Positions 35,726 to 44,746 of a stretch of 64,000 bases of DNA are shown here, piece by piece. Origin of the DNA: Jiangella muralis (GTDB lineage: Bacteria; Actinomycetota; Actinomycetes; Jiangellales; Jiangellaceae). The stretch spans positions 1 through 64,000 of the forward strand of contig NZ_LFXL01000037.1 in assembly GCF_001270745.1 (NCBI RefSeq), in the 5' to 3' direction. The translations under genes were made by a program, and so were the position numbers. A model generated the notes under the pieces. The model ran no database searches, was not told the DNA's origin, and was given only the letters and a program-made list of their open reading frames with translations. How positions within the stretch are numbered: position 1 is the first letter of the stretch; each line of letters opens with the position of its first letter.

Positions 35726-37687
35726 TCAGCGGGTCGCGGCCAGCGCGACGAACGGGTCGAGGGCCGCAGGGTTGCGCAGCGCCTCGCGGCTCACGGCCGC
35801 CTCCGCCGCCACCCCGGCGAGGATCCGCTTCACCGGCACCTCGCACTTCTTGCCGGTCAGCGTCCGCGGCACGTCGTCGACGACGACGAAGCGGTCGGGG
35901 ACGTGCCGGGGCGACAGCTCCGCACGCAGCGACGACCGCAGCTCCGGCTCGACCTCGCCGAGCGTGACCCCGGGCGCCAGCACCAGGAAGCAGATCAGCT
36001 CACCGTCCGGCGACGCGGCACCGGACGTGTCGATGACCAGCGAGTCGACGACGGCCGGATGGCCCTCGACGACCCGGTAGAACTCCGCCGTCCCCATGCG
36101 GACGCCGCCGCGGTTGAGGGTGGAGTCGCTGCGGCCGTGGATGATGGCGGACCCGTGTGGCGTGATCGTCACCCAGTCGCCGTGCCGCCACACCCCCGGG
36201 TAGTCCTCGAAGTAGGCCGCCCGCAGCCGCGAGCCGTCGTCGTCGCCCCAGAAGGAGACCGGCATGGACGGCAGCGGCGCCGTCAGCACCAGCTCGCCGA
36301 CCTCGCCGATGACGGGGTGCCCGGCTTCGTTGAACGCGGCCAGCGCGGCACCGAGCGCGGGCCGGGACAGCTCGCCCAGCCACACCGGCACGTCCGGGGC
36401 CGGACCGACGAACGCCGTGCAGGCGTCGGTGCCGCCGGAGAGGCTGGCGATCTGCACGGACGGGCCCAGGTTGCGGCTGAGCCAGCGGAAACCGTCGGTC
36501 GACAGTGGCGCACCGGTGCTGCCGACCGCCCGCAACGCCGGGAACGCCGACGGGTCCAGCGTCAGGCCGTCCTTCAGGCAGGCCTGCACGAACGGCGCCG
36601 ACGTCCCGAGGACGGCGACCCGCTCCTCGGTGGCGAGATCCCACAGCGATCGCAGCGACGGATACCCGGGACTGCCGTCGTACAGCACCACCGTCGACCC
36701 GACCAGCAGCCCGCCGATGAGGAAGTTCCACATCATCCAGCCGGTCGTGGTGAACCAGAAGAACCGTTCGCCGGGCTTCAGATCCAGTTGCAGGCCGGCC
36801 GCCTTGACGTGCTCGAGCACGATGCCGCCGTGGCCCTGGACGATCCCCTTCGGCAGGCCGGTCGTGCCGGACGAGTACAGCACCCAGAGCGGGTGGTCGA
36901 ACGGCACCGGCGTGAACTCGAGCGCCGCGCCGTCGTGCTCGGCCAGCAGGTCGTCCCAGCTCAGCGCATCGGGCACGGACGTCCCCACGAACGGAAACGC
37001 GACCACGGCGCGTAGGCCGGGCAGCTGCGCCCGCAGCGCCGCCACCGTCGGCCGGACGTCGACCGTCTTCCCGTTGTAGACGTAGCCGTCGCAGGTCACG
37101 AGCACCGTCGGCGAGATCTGCGCGAACCGGTCGGCCGCCGCCCGCACGCCGAAGTCGGGGGAGCAGGACGACCAGACGGCGCCCAGGCTGGCCGTCGCCA
37201 GGAACGCGACCAGTGTCTGCGGCGCGTTGGGGACCAGCGCGGCCACGCGGTCGCCGCGGCCGACGCCGAGGGCGGCCAGCGCCGCACGCATGGCCGCGAC
37301 CTGCCGGCGCAGCTCGCCATGGGTCAGCTCGGCGCGCAGCCCGTCCTCGCGCCGGAACACGACCGCGCCGTCGTCGTCGCCCTTGCCCTCGCCGGGGCGC
37401 AGCGCCTGCTCGGCGTAGTTGAGCGTCGCGCCGGGAAACCAGCGGGTCCCCGGCATCGCGACGTCGGGCAGCACGTCCTCGGGCGGCGTGCGGAACTCGA
37501 CCTCGAAGAAGCGGGCGACGGCGCCCCAGAACTCGCCCGGCTCACCGACCGACCAGCGCCACAGCTCGTCGTAATCGGCGGCGTCGACCAGACCTTCGTC
37601 GCGCAGCCGGCGGCGGAACGCGGCGATGCGGCTGTGGGCCACGGCCTCGGGATCGGGCCGCCACACGACTTCGGCGTCGTCGGTCAT
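35726..37687 (-). CDS. Acetoacetate-CoA ligase
   Basis: The 653-residue cytoplasmic enzyme of the adenylate-forming superfamily would activate acetoacetate to acetoacetyl-CoA with ATP. It carries an N-terminal ACS-type segment (EFWGAVARFFEV), the P-loop LYSSGTTGLPKGIVQG, FFWFTTTGWMMWNFL typical of acetoacetyl-CoA synthetases, SLSGGTDACTAF, and the C-terminal catalytic lysine in TLTGKKCEVPVKRIL. ATG 37687 is chosen; 16 more residues in frame upstream do not look like the family. It fits ketone or polyhydroxybutyrate metabolism rather than glycan synthesis. Confidence 0.93.
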   Translation of the reverse strand: MTDDAEVVWRPDPEAVAHSRIAAFRRRLRDEGLVDAADYDELWRWSVGEPGEFWGAVARFFEVEFRTPPEDVLPDVAMPGTRWFPGATLNYAEQALRPGEGKGDDDGAVVFRREDGLRAELTHGELRRQVAAMRAALAALGVGRGDRVAALVPNAPQTLVAFLATASLGAVWSSCSPDFGVRAAADRFAQISPTVLVTCDGYVYNGKTVDVRPTVAALRAQLPGLRAVVAFPFVGTSVPDALSWDDLLAEHDGAALEFTPVPFDHPLWVLYSSGTTGLPKGIVQGHGGIVLEHVKAAGLQLDLKPGERFFWFTTTGWMMWNFLIGGLLVGSTVVLYDGSPGYPSLRSLWDLATEERVAVLGTSAPFVQACLKDGLTLDPSAFPALRAVGSTGAPLSTDGFRWLSRNLGPSVQIASLSGGTDACTAFVGPAPDVPVWLGELSRPALGAALAAFNEAGHPVIGEVGELVLTAPLPSMPVSFWGDDDGSRLRAAYFEDYPGVWRHGDWVTITPHGSAIIHGRSDSTLNRGGVRMGTAEFYRVVEGHPAVVDSLVIDTSGAASPDGELICFLVLAPGVTLGEVEPELRSSLRAELSPRHVPDRFVVVDDVPRTLTGKKCEVPVKRILAGVAAEAAVSREALRNPAALDPFVALAATR

Positions 37688-37731
37688 GCGGCACAACCTA
37701 ACGCGGGCCGGGCCGGCCCGCGTTAGCCGGG

Positions 37732-39015
37732 TCACATGTGTTCGACGGCGTCGCCGAGCGGGGTGATGCCGCGGGTGTCGAAGACTCGCTTCGCCGTCTT
37801 GGCGATGAGTGTGCCGTCGTAGTCGCTGTGCGGCTGGAGGACGACGGTGAGGTCGGACGAGGCCAGCGCGGCGTCGAGGTCGGTGACCGACTCGAGGACG
37901 GCGCCGTCGACCTTCCAGGTGGGGACCTTGGGGTCGTGGAAGATCACGTTGGCGCCGAGCGACGCCAGCCGCTTGGCCAGCGGGACGGCGGGCGACTCGC
38001 GCTGGTCGGCGATGTCGGGCTTGTACGTGACGCCGAGCAGCAGGATCGTCGACCCGTTGACGGCCTTGCCGTCGGTGTTGAGGATGTTCTGAATGCGCTG
38101 GACGACGTACGCCGGCATGGTGGCGTTGATCTCCTGCGCCAGCTCGACGAACCGGAACGGGTAGCCGAGGCGCTGGCGCACGTTGTGGCTCAGGTAGTTC
38201 GGGTCGATCGGGATGCAGTGCCCGCCGACGCCGGGACCCGGGTAGAACGCCTGGAAGCCGAACGGCTTGGTCTTCGCCAGCCGGATGACGTCCCAGAGGT
38301 CGATGCCGAGTTCGTGGCAGAACCGCGCCATCTCGTTGACCAGCGCGATGTTGACGTGCCGGTAGGTGTTCTCGAGCAGCTTCGCGGTCTCGGCCTCGCG
38401 GGTGCCCTTGGCCTCGACGACGGTGTCGACGAAGCGGCGGTAGAACGTGGCCGCCCGCTCGGTGCAGGCGGCGGTCTGGCCGCCGACGACCTTGGGGGTG
38501 TTGCGCATGCCGTACTTCGGGTTGCCCGGGTCGATGCGCTCGGGCGAGAACGCGAGGTGGAAGTCGCGGCCGGCGACGAGGCCGGAGGCCTCCTCCAGCA
38601 TCGGCCGGACCACCTCGTCGGTGGTGCCCGGGTAGGTGGTCGATTCGAGCACCACCAGCATGCCGGCGGTCAGGTGCCGCCCGACGGTGCCGACCGCGGC
38701 CTTGACGGCGCCGAGGTCGGGCCCGCCGTCGTCGGACAGCGGCGTCGGCACGCAGATGACGATGGTGTCGGCCGCATCGAGGTCGGCCTCGTTCGCCGAC
38801 GCCTGGAAGCCGGCCGCCTTCATCTCGGCGATGTCGGCGTCGGACAGGTCGTCGACGTGCGACCGACCTTCGTTCAGACCTTCGACGACGTGGGTGCTGA
38901 CGTCGAAACCCATGACTCGCAGGCCCGAGCGGCTGGCTTCCTGCGCCAGCGGCAAACCCACGTATCCCAGTCCAACCACTGCGACATCTGTCGACACTGC
39001 TTCGTTCCCGTCCAT
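37732..39015 (-). CDS. UDP-N-acetylglucosamine-type 6-dehydrogenase (WbpA-like)
   Basis: NAD-dependent four-electron oxidation of C6 of a UDP-sugar. The 427-residue protein has VAVVGLGYVGLPLAQEA, VVLESTTYPGTTDEVV, FHLAFSPERIDPGN, ETAKLLENTYRHVNIALVNEM and the catalytic cysteine loop GPGVGGHCIPIDPNYL, all intact. FVELAQEINATMPAYVVQRI and LLLGVTYKPDIADQRESP are those of WbpA-type enzymes. It would supply UDP-GlcNAcA to the 3-dehydrogenase, aminotransferase, acetyltransferase and epimerase genes elsewhere in the window. ATG 39015 is used; GTG 38997 is an alternative six codons in. Confidence 0.93.
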   Translation of the reverse strand: MDGNEAVSTDVAVVGLGYVGLPLAQEASRSGLRVMGFDVSTHVVEGLNEGRSHVDDLSDADIAEMKAAGFQASANEADLDAADTIVICVPTPLSDDGGPDLGAVKAAVGTVGRHLTAGMLVVLESTTYPGTTDEVVRPMLEEASGLVAGRDFHLAFSPERIDPGNPKYGMRNTPKVVGGQTAACTERAATFYRRFVDTVVEAKGTREAETAKLLENTYRHVNIALVNEMARFCHELGIDLWDVIRLAKTKPFGFQAFYPGPGVGGHCIPIDPNYLSHNVRQRLGYPFRFVELAQEINATMPAYVVQRIQNILNTDGKAVNGSTILLLGVTYKPDIADQRESPAVPLAKRLASLGANVIFHDPKVPTWKVDGAVLESVTDLDAALASSDLTVVLQPHSDYDGTLIAKTAKRVFDTRGITPLGDAVEHM

Positions 39016-39165
39016 GTGGCGCTCGTGACCGTGCGACTTTACAGCAGGTCTGAGCATGCGATGTTTCCTGCGGCCCGCGAGAGCCGTCCAGAAGATGAGA
39101 ACACTCTCATCGAGTTCCCATCGAAACCGGTCTGAACTGCGCTGTTGCGCTGGTAGACATAGTCG

Positions 39166-40296
39166 GTGCCTGCCGCCTCCGATGCCGTCCGTTCGCTCGA
39201 ATGGGCCGCTGTCATCGAGCGTACGACGGGCAGCCTGCCGTCCGCACGTGGCGTTGCCCGGTTGCGTCGGCGGCATTTCTTCCACGACAACCGCATCGCC
39301 TTCTCCGAGCGGCTGGACGCGGCGGCGGAGTTCCCGTCCAGCGGCGTCTTCGTCGACCAGCGGACGGGGGCATCGGTGCTGGTCGCGGACGGCCGGCCGC
39401 GGGTGCGCTCGGCGGCCGCCGCGGACGTCGTGGTCGCCGGGGCGATGCGCACGGCGGAGCAGCTGCGGTTCCGCGCGTTCTACCTCACCGAGGCGGCCCG
39501 CACCCTCGTCGTGCAGCAGCGGCTCACGTCCGGGACGCCGACGCCGCTGGTGGCGGGCAGCGCGCACCAGCGGGTGCTGGCCGGCCGGACGCCGTTCGCC
39601 GTCCCGCAGGTGCTGGAGAGCGGGTTGTCCGGACGCGGGCCGGCCGGCGGCGCCGTCGCGGACTGGCTGGTCGAGGAGGCGGTCGACGGCGCGGCGGTGC
39701 GGCCCGAGGACGCCGCCGACACCGTCGTGGAACTGCTCGCGCTGCTGGCCGAGACGTGGCGGCGGCTGGGCGTGATGCACGAGCCGCTCGGCGACGAGCA
39801 ACGGTCCCGCGCCCTGGCCGCGTTCACCGGCCTGGCCGAGGACCCGCCCCCGGGCAGCTGGCCCGATGCCCTCGACCGCCCGACGACGCTCAAACGGGCC
39901 CGCGCCCTCCTCGACGACGCGCGGCCGCTCACCGTGGGGCTCAGCCACGGCGACCCGGGCCTGGGCAACGTGCTGCGGATGACCGACGGCCGGCTCGCGC
40001 TGGTCGACTGGGAGGACGCCGGGCACCGGCCGCTCGCGCACGACGTCCTCAAGGTGCTGATGTCCGCGCCCGAGCCGCGTGCCCTGGCAGCGACGCTGGA
40101 CGCGCCCACCTCGCTGCGGCCCGCCCTGACCACCGCCGGCGCCGTCCCGTGGCGGCTGCAGGTGGCGCTGGCCCTGCTGCTGTTCCTGAGCGGCTGGCGC
40201 AACCGCTACTTCCGCGCCGTCAAGCGGGGCAGCGTCAAGGCCGCCGACCGGCGTATGCACACGATGCTGCGGCTGCTGGACGATCTACTGCCCTGA
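39166..40296 (+). CDS. Aminoglycoside phosphotransferase-fold kinase-like protein
   Basis: A 376-residue protein with the C-terminal half of the APH/choline kinase fold: LSHGDPGLGNVLRM (catalytic loop with Asp and Asn) and LALVDWEDAGHRPLAHDVLK (metal-binding DWE in place of DFG/DxD). The N-terminal half lacks the usual glycine-rich loop and is only weakly kinase-like. The substrate is unknown; in a glycan locus it may phosphorylate a sugar, lipid or amino alcohol. GTG 39166 is assumed. It ends 56 bases before palindrome copy C. Confidence 0.7.
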   Translation: MPAASDAVRSLEWAAVIERTTGSLPSARGVARLRRRHFFHDNRIAFSERLDAAAEFPSSGVFVDQRTGASVLVADGRPRVRSAAAADVVVAGAMRTAEQLRFRAFYLTEAARTLVVQQRLTSGTPTPLVAGSAHQRVLAGRTPFAVPQVLESGLSGRGPAGGAVADWLVEEAVDGAAVRPEDAADTVVELLALLAETWRRLGVMHEPLGDEQRSRALAAFTGLAEDPPPGSWPDALDRPTTLKRARALLDDARPLTVGLSHGDPGLGNVLRMTDGRLALVDWEDAGHRPLAHDVLKVLMSAPEPRALAATLDAPTSLRPALTTAGAVPWRLQVALALLLFLSGWRNRYFRAVKRGSVKAADRRMHTMLRLLDDLLP

Positions 40297-40351
40297 GCGG
40301 CCGCCGGTCGCCGCTGTGCTCGCCGCGTTGGCCGCTTGGCGGCAGTGGGCC

Positions 40352-40478
40352 GTCCCCCTGCTGCCCATTTTCTCAGCCGCGGCACCGCGCCTCAAGCGGA
40401 GCCCAGTGGCGCTTCGCGCGGCGAAGCACCGCTTGACCCGCGGCACCGCGGCCAAGAACGGGCAGCTATCAGGGGGAC
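40352..40478 (-). repeat. GTCCCCCTG palindromic element, copy C (full length, inverted)
   Basis: A 127-base element, reverse complement of the copy A/B orientation. In plus-strand order it starts GTCCCCCTGCTGCCC and ends AGCTATCAGGGGGAC. It retains the nested TCAAGCGG / CCGCTTGA inverted repeat around a CGCGCGGCGAAG centre. Conserved flanking sequence continues to the right (GGGAAGTGCGGGCAG), matching the left flank of copies A and B in reverse. Confidence 0.9.
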
Positions 40479-40623
40479 GGGGGAAGTGCGGGCAGAGCCC
40501 GCCCGGTGCGCCGTGCGCCGTTTGCCTGACTGCCGTCCCCACCGACCCTGGCCGTGCGCGGCCACCGATGGTTGGCGGATTACTGGCCCCCTGGGCCCAC
40601 CAAACTGCCAACCACGAGCGGCC
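40461..40623. repeat. Duplicated intergenic block, copy 1 (partner 52451-52608)
   Basis: From GGCAGCTATCAGGGGGAC onward this block is nearly identical to 52451-52608, ending in CCAACCACGAGCGGCC in both. The shared block includes the right end of the palindromic element, a GC-rich spacer with two short length differences, and a GGTTGGC..GCCAACC inverted repeat. It marks a segmental duplication or a composite repeat larger than the palindrome itself. Confidence 0.85.
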
Positions 40624-40637
40624 AGTGAGCGGCCGTC

Positions 40638-42779
40638 TCAGCGGGCCGGGGGCAGTTTGGCCCGCGGCGCGCAGGCGGCGGTGAAGGCCGAGCCGGTGCT
40701 GAGGTGGTAACGCCACTGCGACTCGCCGTTGCCGCAGCGGCCGCGGTAGCCGAGGTCGGCGTCGCCGTCGCCGTCGATGTCGCCGACGGAGATGCCGAAG
40801 TGGGCGGTGCTGCCGTCGGGCTCGGCCCAGAAGGCGTCGCCCCAGCTGCGCACCTTGAAGCCGTTGTCGCCGCTGACGTGCATGCGCCAGCACGGTTCCG
40901 GGCGGGAGCCGCAGGCGCCGCGGTAGAGGACGTCGTCGCGGCCGTCGCCGGAGAAGTCGGCGACCAGGAGGCCGTACACGTCGGACTCGGTGGTCCAGGC
41001 GGCGGCGTCGCCCCAGGAGGAGACCTGGAACGACTCGCCGTCGCTGCCGAGCATCCGCCAGCACGGCTCGCCATCGGGGCCGCAGCCGCCGCGGTAGAGC
41101 AGGTCGTCGCGGGCGTCGCCGTCGAAGTCGCCGACCTGGATACCGAACTGGGTGGTCTCGGCGGTGACGGAGCCGAGCCGGGCCCACGGCCGGGGCGGCG
41201 CGAACCCGTCGTCGCCGGCCAGGGCGACGCGCCAGCAACTGCCCTGGTCGCGGCAGGTGCCGGCCCAGGCGAGGTCGTCGCGGCCGTCGCCGTCGAAGTC
41301 GCCGACCTGGACGCCGAGCCGGGCGGCCAGCTGGGCGCCGCCGACGTGCGCGGGCCACTCCTGGATCTCGACGCCGTTGCCGGCGCTCAGGTGCGCCCGC
41401 CAGTACGGGTCCGCGTCGTCGTCGCGGACCAGCTGGACGAAATCTTCCCGGTCGTCGCCGTCGAAGTCGCCGCGCAGCACCCCGGCGAACGGTTCCTCCC
41501 ACTCCGGCGCCGCACCGCAGTCGCTGGTCCGGACGTCGCCCAGGTGCGAGATCAGCGCGGCCTGGCTGTTCCCCTGGACGCAGAACTCGGCGGCGCGGTC
41601 GGTGGAGACGGAGATCAGCCCGCCGTCGACGAACGCGTTGCCGCCGATGAACACGTCGCTCTCCGGTGCGCCCTGCTGGCCGAGGATCTCCGCGTCGCGC
41701 CAGTACGTGACGCCGCAGTAGTGCCGGCAGCCGGTCGCGCCGCGCATGTCGATGGTGTTGTCGCGCAGCGACACCCGGCGGAACACCTCGGGCATGTTCG
41801 AGCTGGCGTAGACGTAGCTGAGGATGCCCGACGAACGCAGCCGGTTGCCGACGACGAAGGTGTCGGTCTGGTTGCGCAGCTTCATCGAGCCGCCGGCGGG
41901 CGACGCGTCCCAGCCGTCGGCGCGGTTGCCGACGATCGACAGCCGCCGGCTGCCCCACGCGTACAGGCCGTGATCCTGGCAGAACTGGCAGCCGGCCGGC
42001 GCGCCGATGCCGGGCGTGCGCCGCCACACGTTGCCGTCGACGATGACCTCGTCGTTGCCCTGGGCGATGGCGAGGTCGTGGCCCCAGAAGTTGATCGCGG
42101 TGCGGAACCAGCCGTCCGGCACGGACGGGTCGAGGTCGGCGGTGGTGCCGAACCAGGAGTCCTTGACGACGGTCAGCCGAGTGCTGTCGGAGACCACGCC
42201 GCGGCCGGGGTGCGCGCTGTCGCGGAGGAACTCGCAGCCCTCGACCGTGACGCCGACGGTGTGCCGCAGCAGCACGTACGCGACGCCCCACTCGCTGCCC
42301 ACCGGCCCGTTGCGGAACGTGCAGTCGCGCAGCGTGACGTCGGTGACGGAGGTGTGGTCGTCGGAGCCCTTCAGCTCGATGCGGACGTTGTCGAACTCCA
42401 GCCCGCTGATGGTGACGTCGCTCAGCTCGTCGTGGGCGAGCGTGACGCCGTCCTCGCCGGAGCCGCGCAGCACCACGCGGGCGCCGTCGGCGGCGGTGTA
42501 GTCGCGCCCGGACCGGAACCGGACGGGCCGCTCCAGCTGGTAGACCCCGGCGGGGAAGACGACGGTCTGGCCCGGGTCGGCGGCGTCGATGGCGGCCTGG
42601 ACGGCGTCCGCGGCGCCCCGGGCGGAGGCGAAGAACACGCCGACGTCGACGGTCTTCGACGGGGGCTGGCGGACGTCGCGTGGCGCGGACGGGTCACCGC
42701 CGAGCCAGCCGGGCGCCCAGCCGGTGAGGAGGGTCGCCGCCAGCACCGTCGCCACAAGGATGCCGACCGCACGCCGCAA
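40638..42779 (-). CDS. Secreted right-handed beta-helix protein with C-terminal FG-GAP repeats
   Basis: A 713-residue protein with an N-terminal signal or anchor (VGILVATVLAATLLTGW). A right-handed parallel beta-helix spans about residues 45-420, with pectate-lyase-like coils (DVGVFFASARGAADAVQAAI, TVVFPAGVYQLERPV, VTISGLEFDNV). Five FG-GAP repeats of about 60 residues follow from about 430 on (GVQVGDFDGDGRDDLAWAG type), most carrying a CxxxxxCWR pair that could form disulphides. Likely an extracellular glycan-binding or glycan-cleaving protein; active-site residues cannot be named. The start is TTG 42779 behind a GGGAGG site. The repeats differ in length from those in the amidase and SpoIID-like proteins. 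Confidence 0.85.
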   Translation of the reverse strand: MRRAVGILVATVLAATLLTGWAPGWLGGDPSAPRDVRQPPSKTVDVGVFFASARGAADAVQAAIDAADPGQTVVFPAGVYQLERPVRFRSGRDYTAADGARVVLRGSGEDGVTLAHDELSDVTISGLEFDNVRIELKGSDDHTSVTDVTLRDCTFRNGPVGSEWGVAYVLLRHTVGVTVEGCEFLRDSAHPGRGVVSDSTRLTVVKDSWFGTTADLDPSVPDGWFRTAINFWGHDLAIAQGNDEVIVDGNVWRRTPGIGAPAGCQFCQDHGLYAWGSRRLSIVGNRADGWDASPAGGSMKLRNQTDTFVVGNRLRSSGILSYVYASSNMPEVFRRVSLRDNTIDMRGATGCRHYCGVTYWRDAEILGQQGAPESDVFIGGNAFVDGGLISVSTDRAAEFCVQGNSQAALISHLGDVRTSDCGAAPEWEEPFAGVLRGDFDGDDREDFVQLVRDDDADPYWRAHLSAGNGVEIQEWPAHVGGAQLAARLGVQVGDFDGDGRDDLAWAGTCRDQGSCWRVALAGDDGFAPPRPWARLGSVTAETTQFGIQVGDFDGDARDDLLYRGGCGPDGEPCWRMLGSDGESFQVSSWGDAAAWTTESDVYGLLVADFSGDGRDDVLYRGACGSRPEPCWRMHVSGDNGFKVRSWGDAFWAEPDGSTAHFGISVGDIDGDGDADLGYRGRCGNGESQWRYHLSTGSAFTAACAPRAKLPPAR

Positions 42780-42850
42780 GCCTCGCTACCTCCCGATCGA
42801 CCGCAGGTCGTCTTCGAGTATGCCCCGGACGGCCGCGGACGAATCCCCGA

Positions 42851-43825
42851 TCAGCGGTTCTTCAGCGGTTCCCACCACGACCGCTGGTCGCGGTACCAGC
42901 CGACCGTCCCGGCCAGCCCGGCGGCGAAGTCCTGCCGCGGCACGTAGCCCAGCTCGGCGCGGATCTTGCCGTGGTCGACGGAGTAGCGCCGGTCGTGGGC
43001 GAGGCGGTCCTCGACGTGGTCGACGCGGTCCCAGCCGACCCCGCAGGCCTCCAGCAGCAGGCCGGTGAGCTCCTTGTTCGTCAGCTCGCGGCCGCCGCCG
43101 ATGTTGTAGATCTCGCCGGACCGGCCGCCCGAGCGGACCAGCTCGATGGCCTGGCAGTGGTCGTCGACGTGCAGCCAGTCGCGCACGTTGAGGCCGTCGC
43201 CGTACAGCGGCACGTTCAGCCCGTCGAGCAGGTTGGTCACGAACAGCGGGATGACCTTCTCGGGGTACTGGTACGGACCGTAGTTGTTCGAGCAGCGGGT
43301 CACCGACACTGGAACGCCGTGGGTGCGGTGGTAGGCGAGCGCGACGAGGTCGCTGCTGGCCTTGCTGGCGCTGTACGGCGAGTTCGGCGCGAGCAGGTGG
43401 TCCTCGGTCCACGAGCCGGACTCGATGGACCCGTACACCTCGTCGGTGGACACGTGCACGAACCGGTCGACGCCGTGCCGCCGGGCCGCGTCGAGCAGCG
43501 TCTGGGTGCCGACGACGTTGGTCTGGACGAACGCGGCGGCGCCCTGGATGGAGCGGTCGACGTGGCTCTCGGCGGCGAAGTGGACGACCTGGTCGGCCGC
43601 GGCGACGAGCTCGTCGACCAGCCCGGTGTCGAGGATGTCGCCCTTGACGAAGGAGAACCGCGGGTGGTCGGCGACAGGCTCGAGGTTGGCCGGGTTGCCG
43701 GCGTAGGTGAGCTTGTCGAGCACGACGACGTCGGCGCCGTCGAGGCCGGGATAAGCGCCGGACAGTGCCTGGCGGACGTAGTGCGAGCCGATGAAGCCGG
43801 CCCCGCCCGTGATCAACAGCCGCAT
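42851..43825 (-). CDS. rfbB: dTDP-glucose 4,6-dehydratase
   Basis: Second step of dTDP-L-rhamnose synthesis. The 324-residue short-chain dehydrogenase-family protein has LLITGGAGFIGSHYV for NAD, FAAESHVDRSI, VSTDEVYGSI and the catalytic SPYSASKASSD (Tyr-x3-Lys), then TRCSNNYGPYQYPEKVIP and GDGLNVRDWLHVDDHC, all diagnostic. ATG 43825 has a GGAGGGG site. The 48-base gap to the divergent rfbA must contain both promoters or their parts. Confidence 0.96.
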   Translation of the reverse strand: MRLLITGGAGFIGSHYVRQALSGAYPGLDGADVVVLDKLTYAGNPANLEPVADHPRFSFVKGDILDTGLVDELVAAADQVVHFAAESHVDRSIQGAAAFVQTNVVGTQTLLDAARRHGVDRFVHVSTDEVYGSIESGSWTEDHLLAPNSPYSASKASSDLVALAYHRTHGVPVSVTRCSNNYGPYQYPEKVIPLFVTNLLDGLNVPLYGDGLNVRDWLHVDDHCQAIELVRSGGRSGEIYNIGGGRELTNKELTGLLLEACGVGWDRVDHVEDRLAHDRRYSVDHGKIRAELGYVPRQDFAAGLAGTVGWYRDQRSWWEPLKNR

Positions 43826-43873
43826 CTCGTCCCCTCCTGGAGCGGTCCCTGTCGCGGGCTATCGTAGGCGCTC

Positions 43874-44746
43874 ATGCGAGGAATCATCCTGGCGGGCGGC
43901 TCGGGAACCCGGCTGCATCCGCTCACCATGGCGGTCAGCAAGCAGATGCTCCCGGTCTTCGACAAACCGATGATCTACTACCCGCTGACCACCCTCATGC
44001 TGGCCGGCATCCGCGACATCCTCGTCATCACCACGCCACACGACGCGCGGCAGTTCCAGTCGCTGCTCGGCGACGGCTCCGACCTGGGCATCTCCATCAC
44101 CTACGCCCAGCAGCCGAGCCCCGACGGGCTGGCCCAGGCGTTCGTCATCGGGGCCGATTTCGTCGGCTCGGAGCACGTGGCGCTGGTCCTCGGCGACAAC
44201 ATCTTCTACGGTGCCGGCCTCGGCACCCAACTGCGCAAGTACACCGAGATCGACGGAGGGCTCGTTTTCGCCCACCACGTCGCCGACCCCACCGCGTACG
44301 GCGTCGTCGAGTTCGACGGCGACGGCCGGGCCATCAGCCTGGAGGAGAAGCCGGCGCGGCCGCGCAGCAACTTCGCCGTCCCCGGCCTGTACTTCTACGA
44401 CAGCGACGTCGTCGAGATCGCCCGCGGCCTGGCCCCGTCGGCGCGTGGCGAGCTGGAGATCACCGACGTCAACCGCAGCTATCTCGACCGCGGCGCCCTG
44501 CACGTCGAGGTGCTGCCGCGCGGCACCGCCTGGCTCGACACCGGCACGTTCGACAACCTCATGGCCGCCGGCGAGTACGTCCGCGTCATCGAGGCGCGGC
44601 AGGGCCACAAGATCGGCTGCCCCGAGGAGGTGGCCTGGCGCCTGGGCTTCATCGACGACGACCAGCTGCGGGTCCGCGGCGAGGCGCTGGCGAAGTCCGG
44701 CTACGGCGACTACCTCGTCGGGCTGCTCGACGGAGCGCCGGTGTGA
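43874..44746 (+). CDS. rfbA: Glucose-1-phosphate thymidylyltransferase
   Basis: First step of dTDP-L-rhamnose synthesis: dTTP plus glucose-1-phosphate gives dTDP-glucose. The 290-residue protein has the nucleotidyltransferase signature [43 protein letters not shown] with the metal aspartate, and [13 protein letters not shown]. It is normal length for RmlA. Its stop overlaps the GTG of rfbC (GTGA), indicating co-translation. Confidence 0.96.
   Translation: MRGIILAGGSGTRLHPLTMAVSKQMLPVFDKPMIYYPLTTLMLAGIRDILVITTPHDARQFQSLLGDGSDLGISITYAQQPSPDGLAQAFVIGADFVGSEHVALVLGDNIFYGAGLGTQLRKYTEIDGGLVFAHHVADPTAYGVVEFDGDGRAISLEEKPARPRSNFAVPGLYFYDSDVVEIARGLAPSARGELEITDVNRSYLDRGALHVEVLPRGTAWLDTGTFDNLMAAGEYVRVIEARQGHKIGCPEEVAWRLGFIDDDQLRVRGEALAKSGYGDYLVGLLDGAPV

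Larger units (their letters stand above)
40297..40637. other. Convergent intergenic region with palindrome copy C and a duplicated block
   Basis: 341 bases between the end of the kinase-like gene and the end of the beta-helix/FG-GAP gene. It holds the full palindrome copy C (40352-40478), followed by about 145 bases almost identical to 52469-52608 in another convergent gap. Open frames through it are explained by the repeats and lack protein-like features. Confidence 0.6.

Noticed and set aside
40285-42291. A leftward frame of 668 codons covering the palindrome copy C and the beta-helix gene
   Set aside because: Wrong frame: the frame ending at 40638 contains the signal peptide, beta-helix and FG-GAP motifs.
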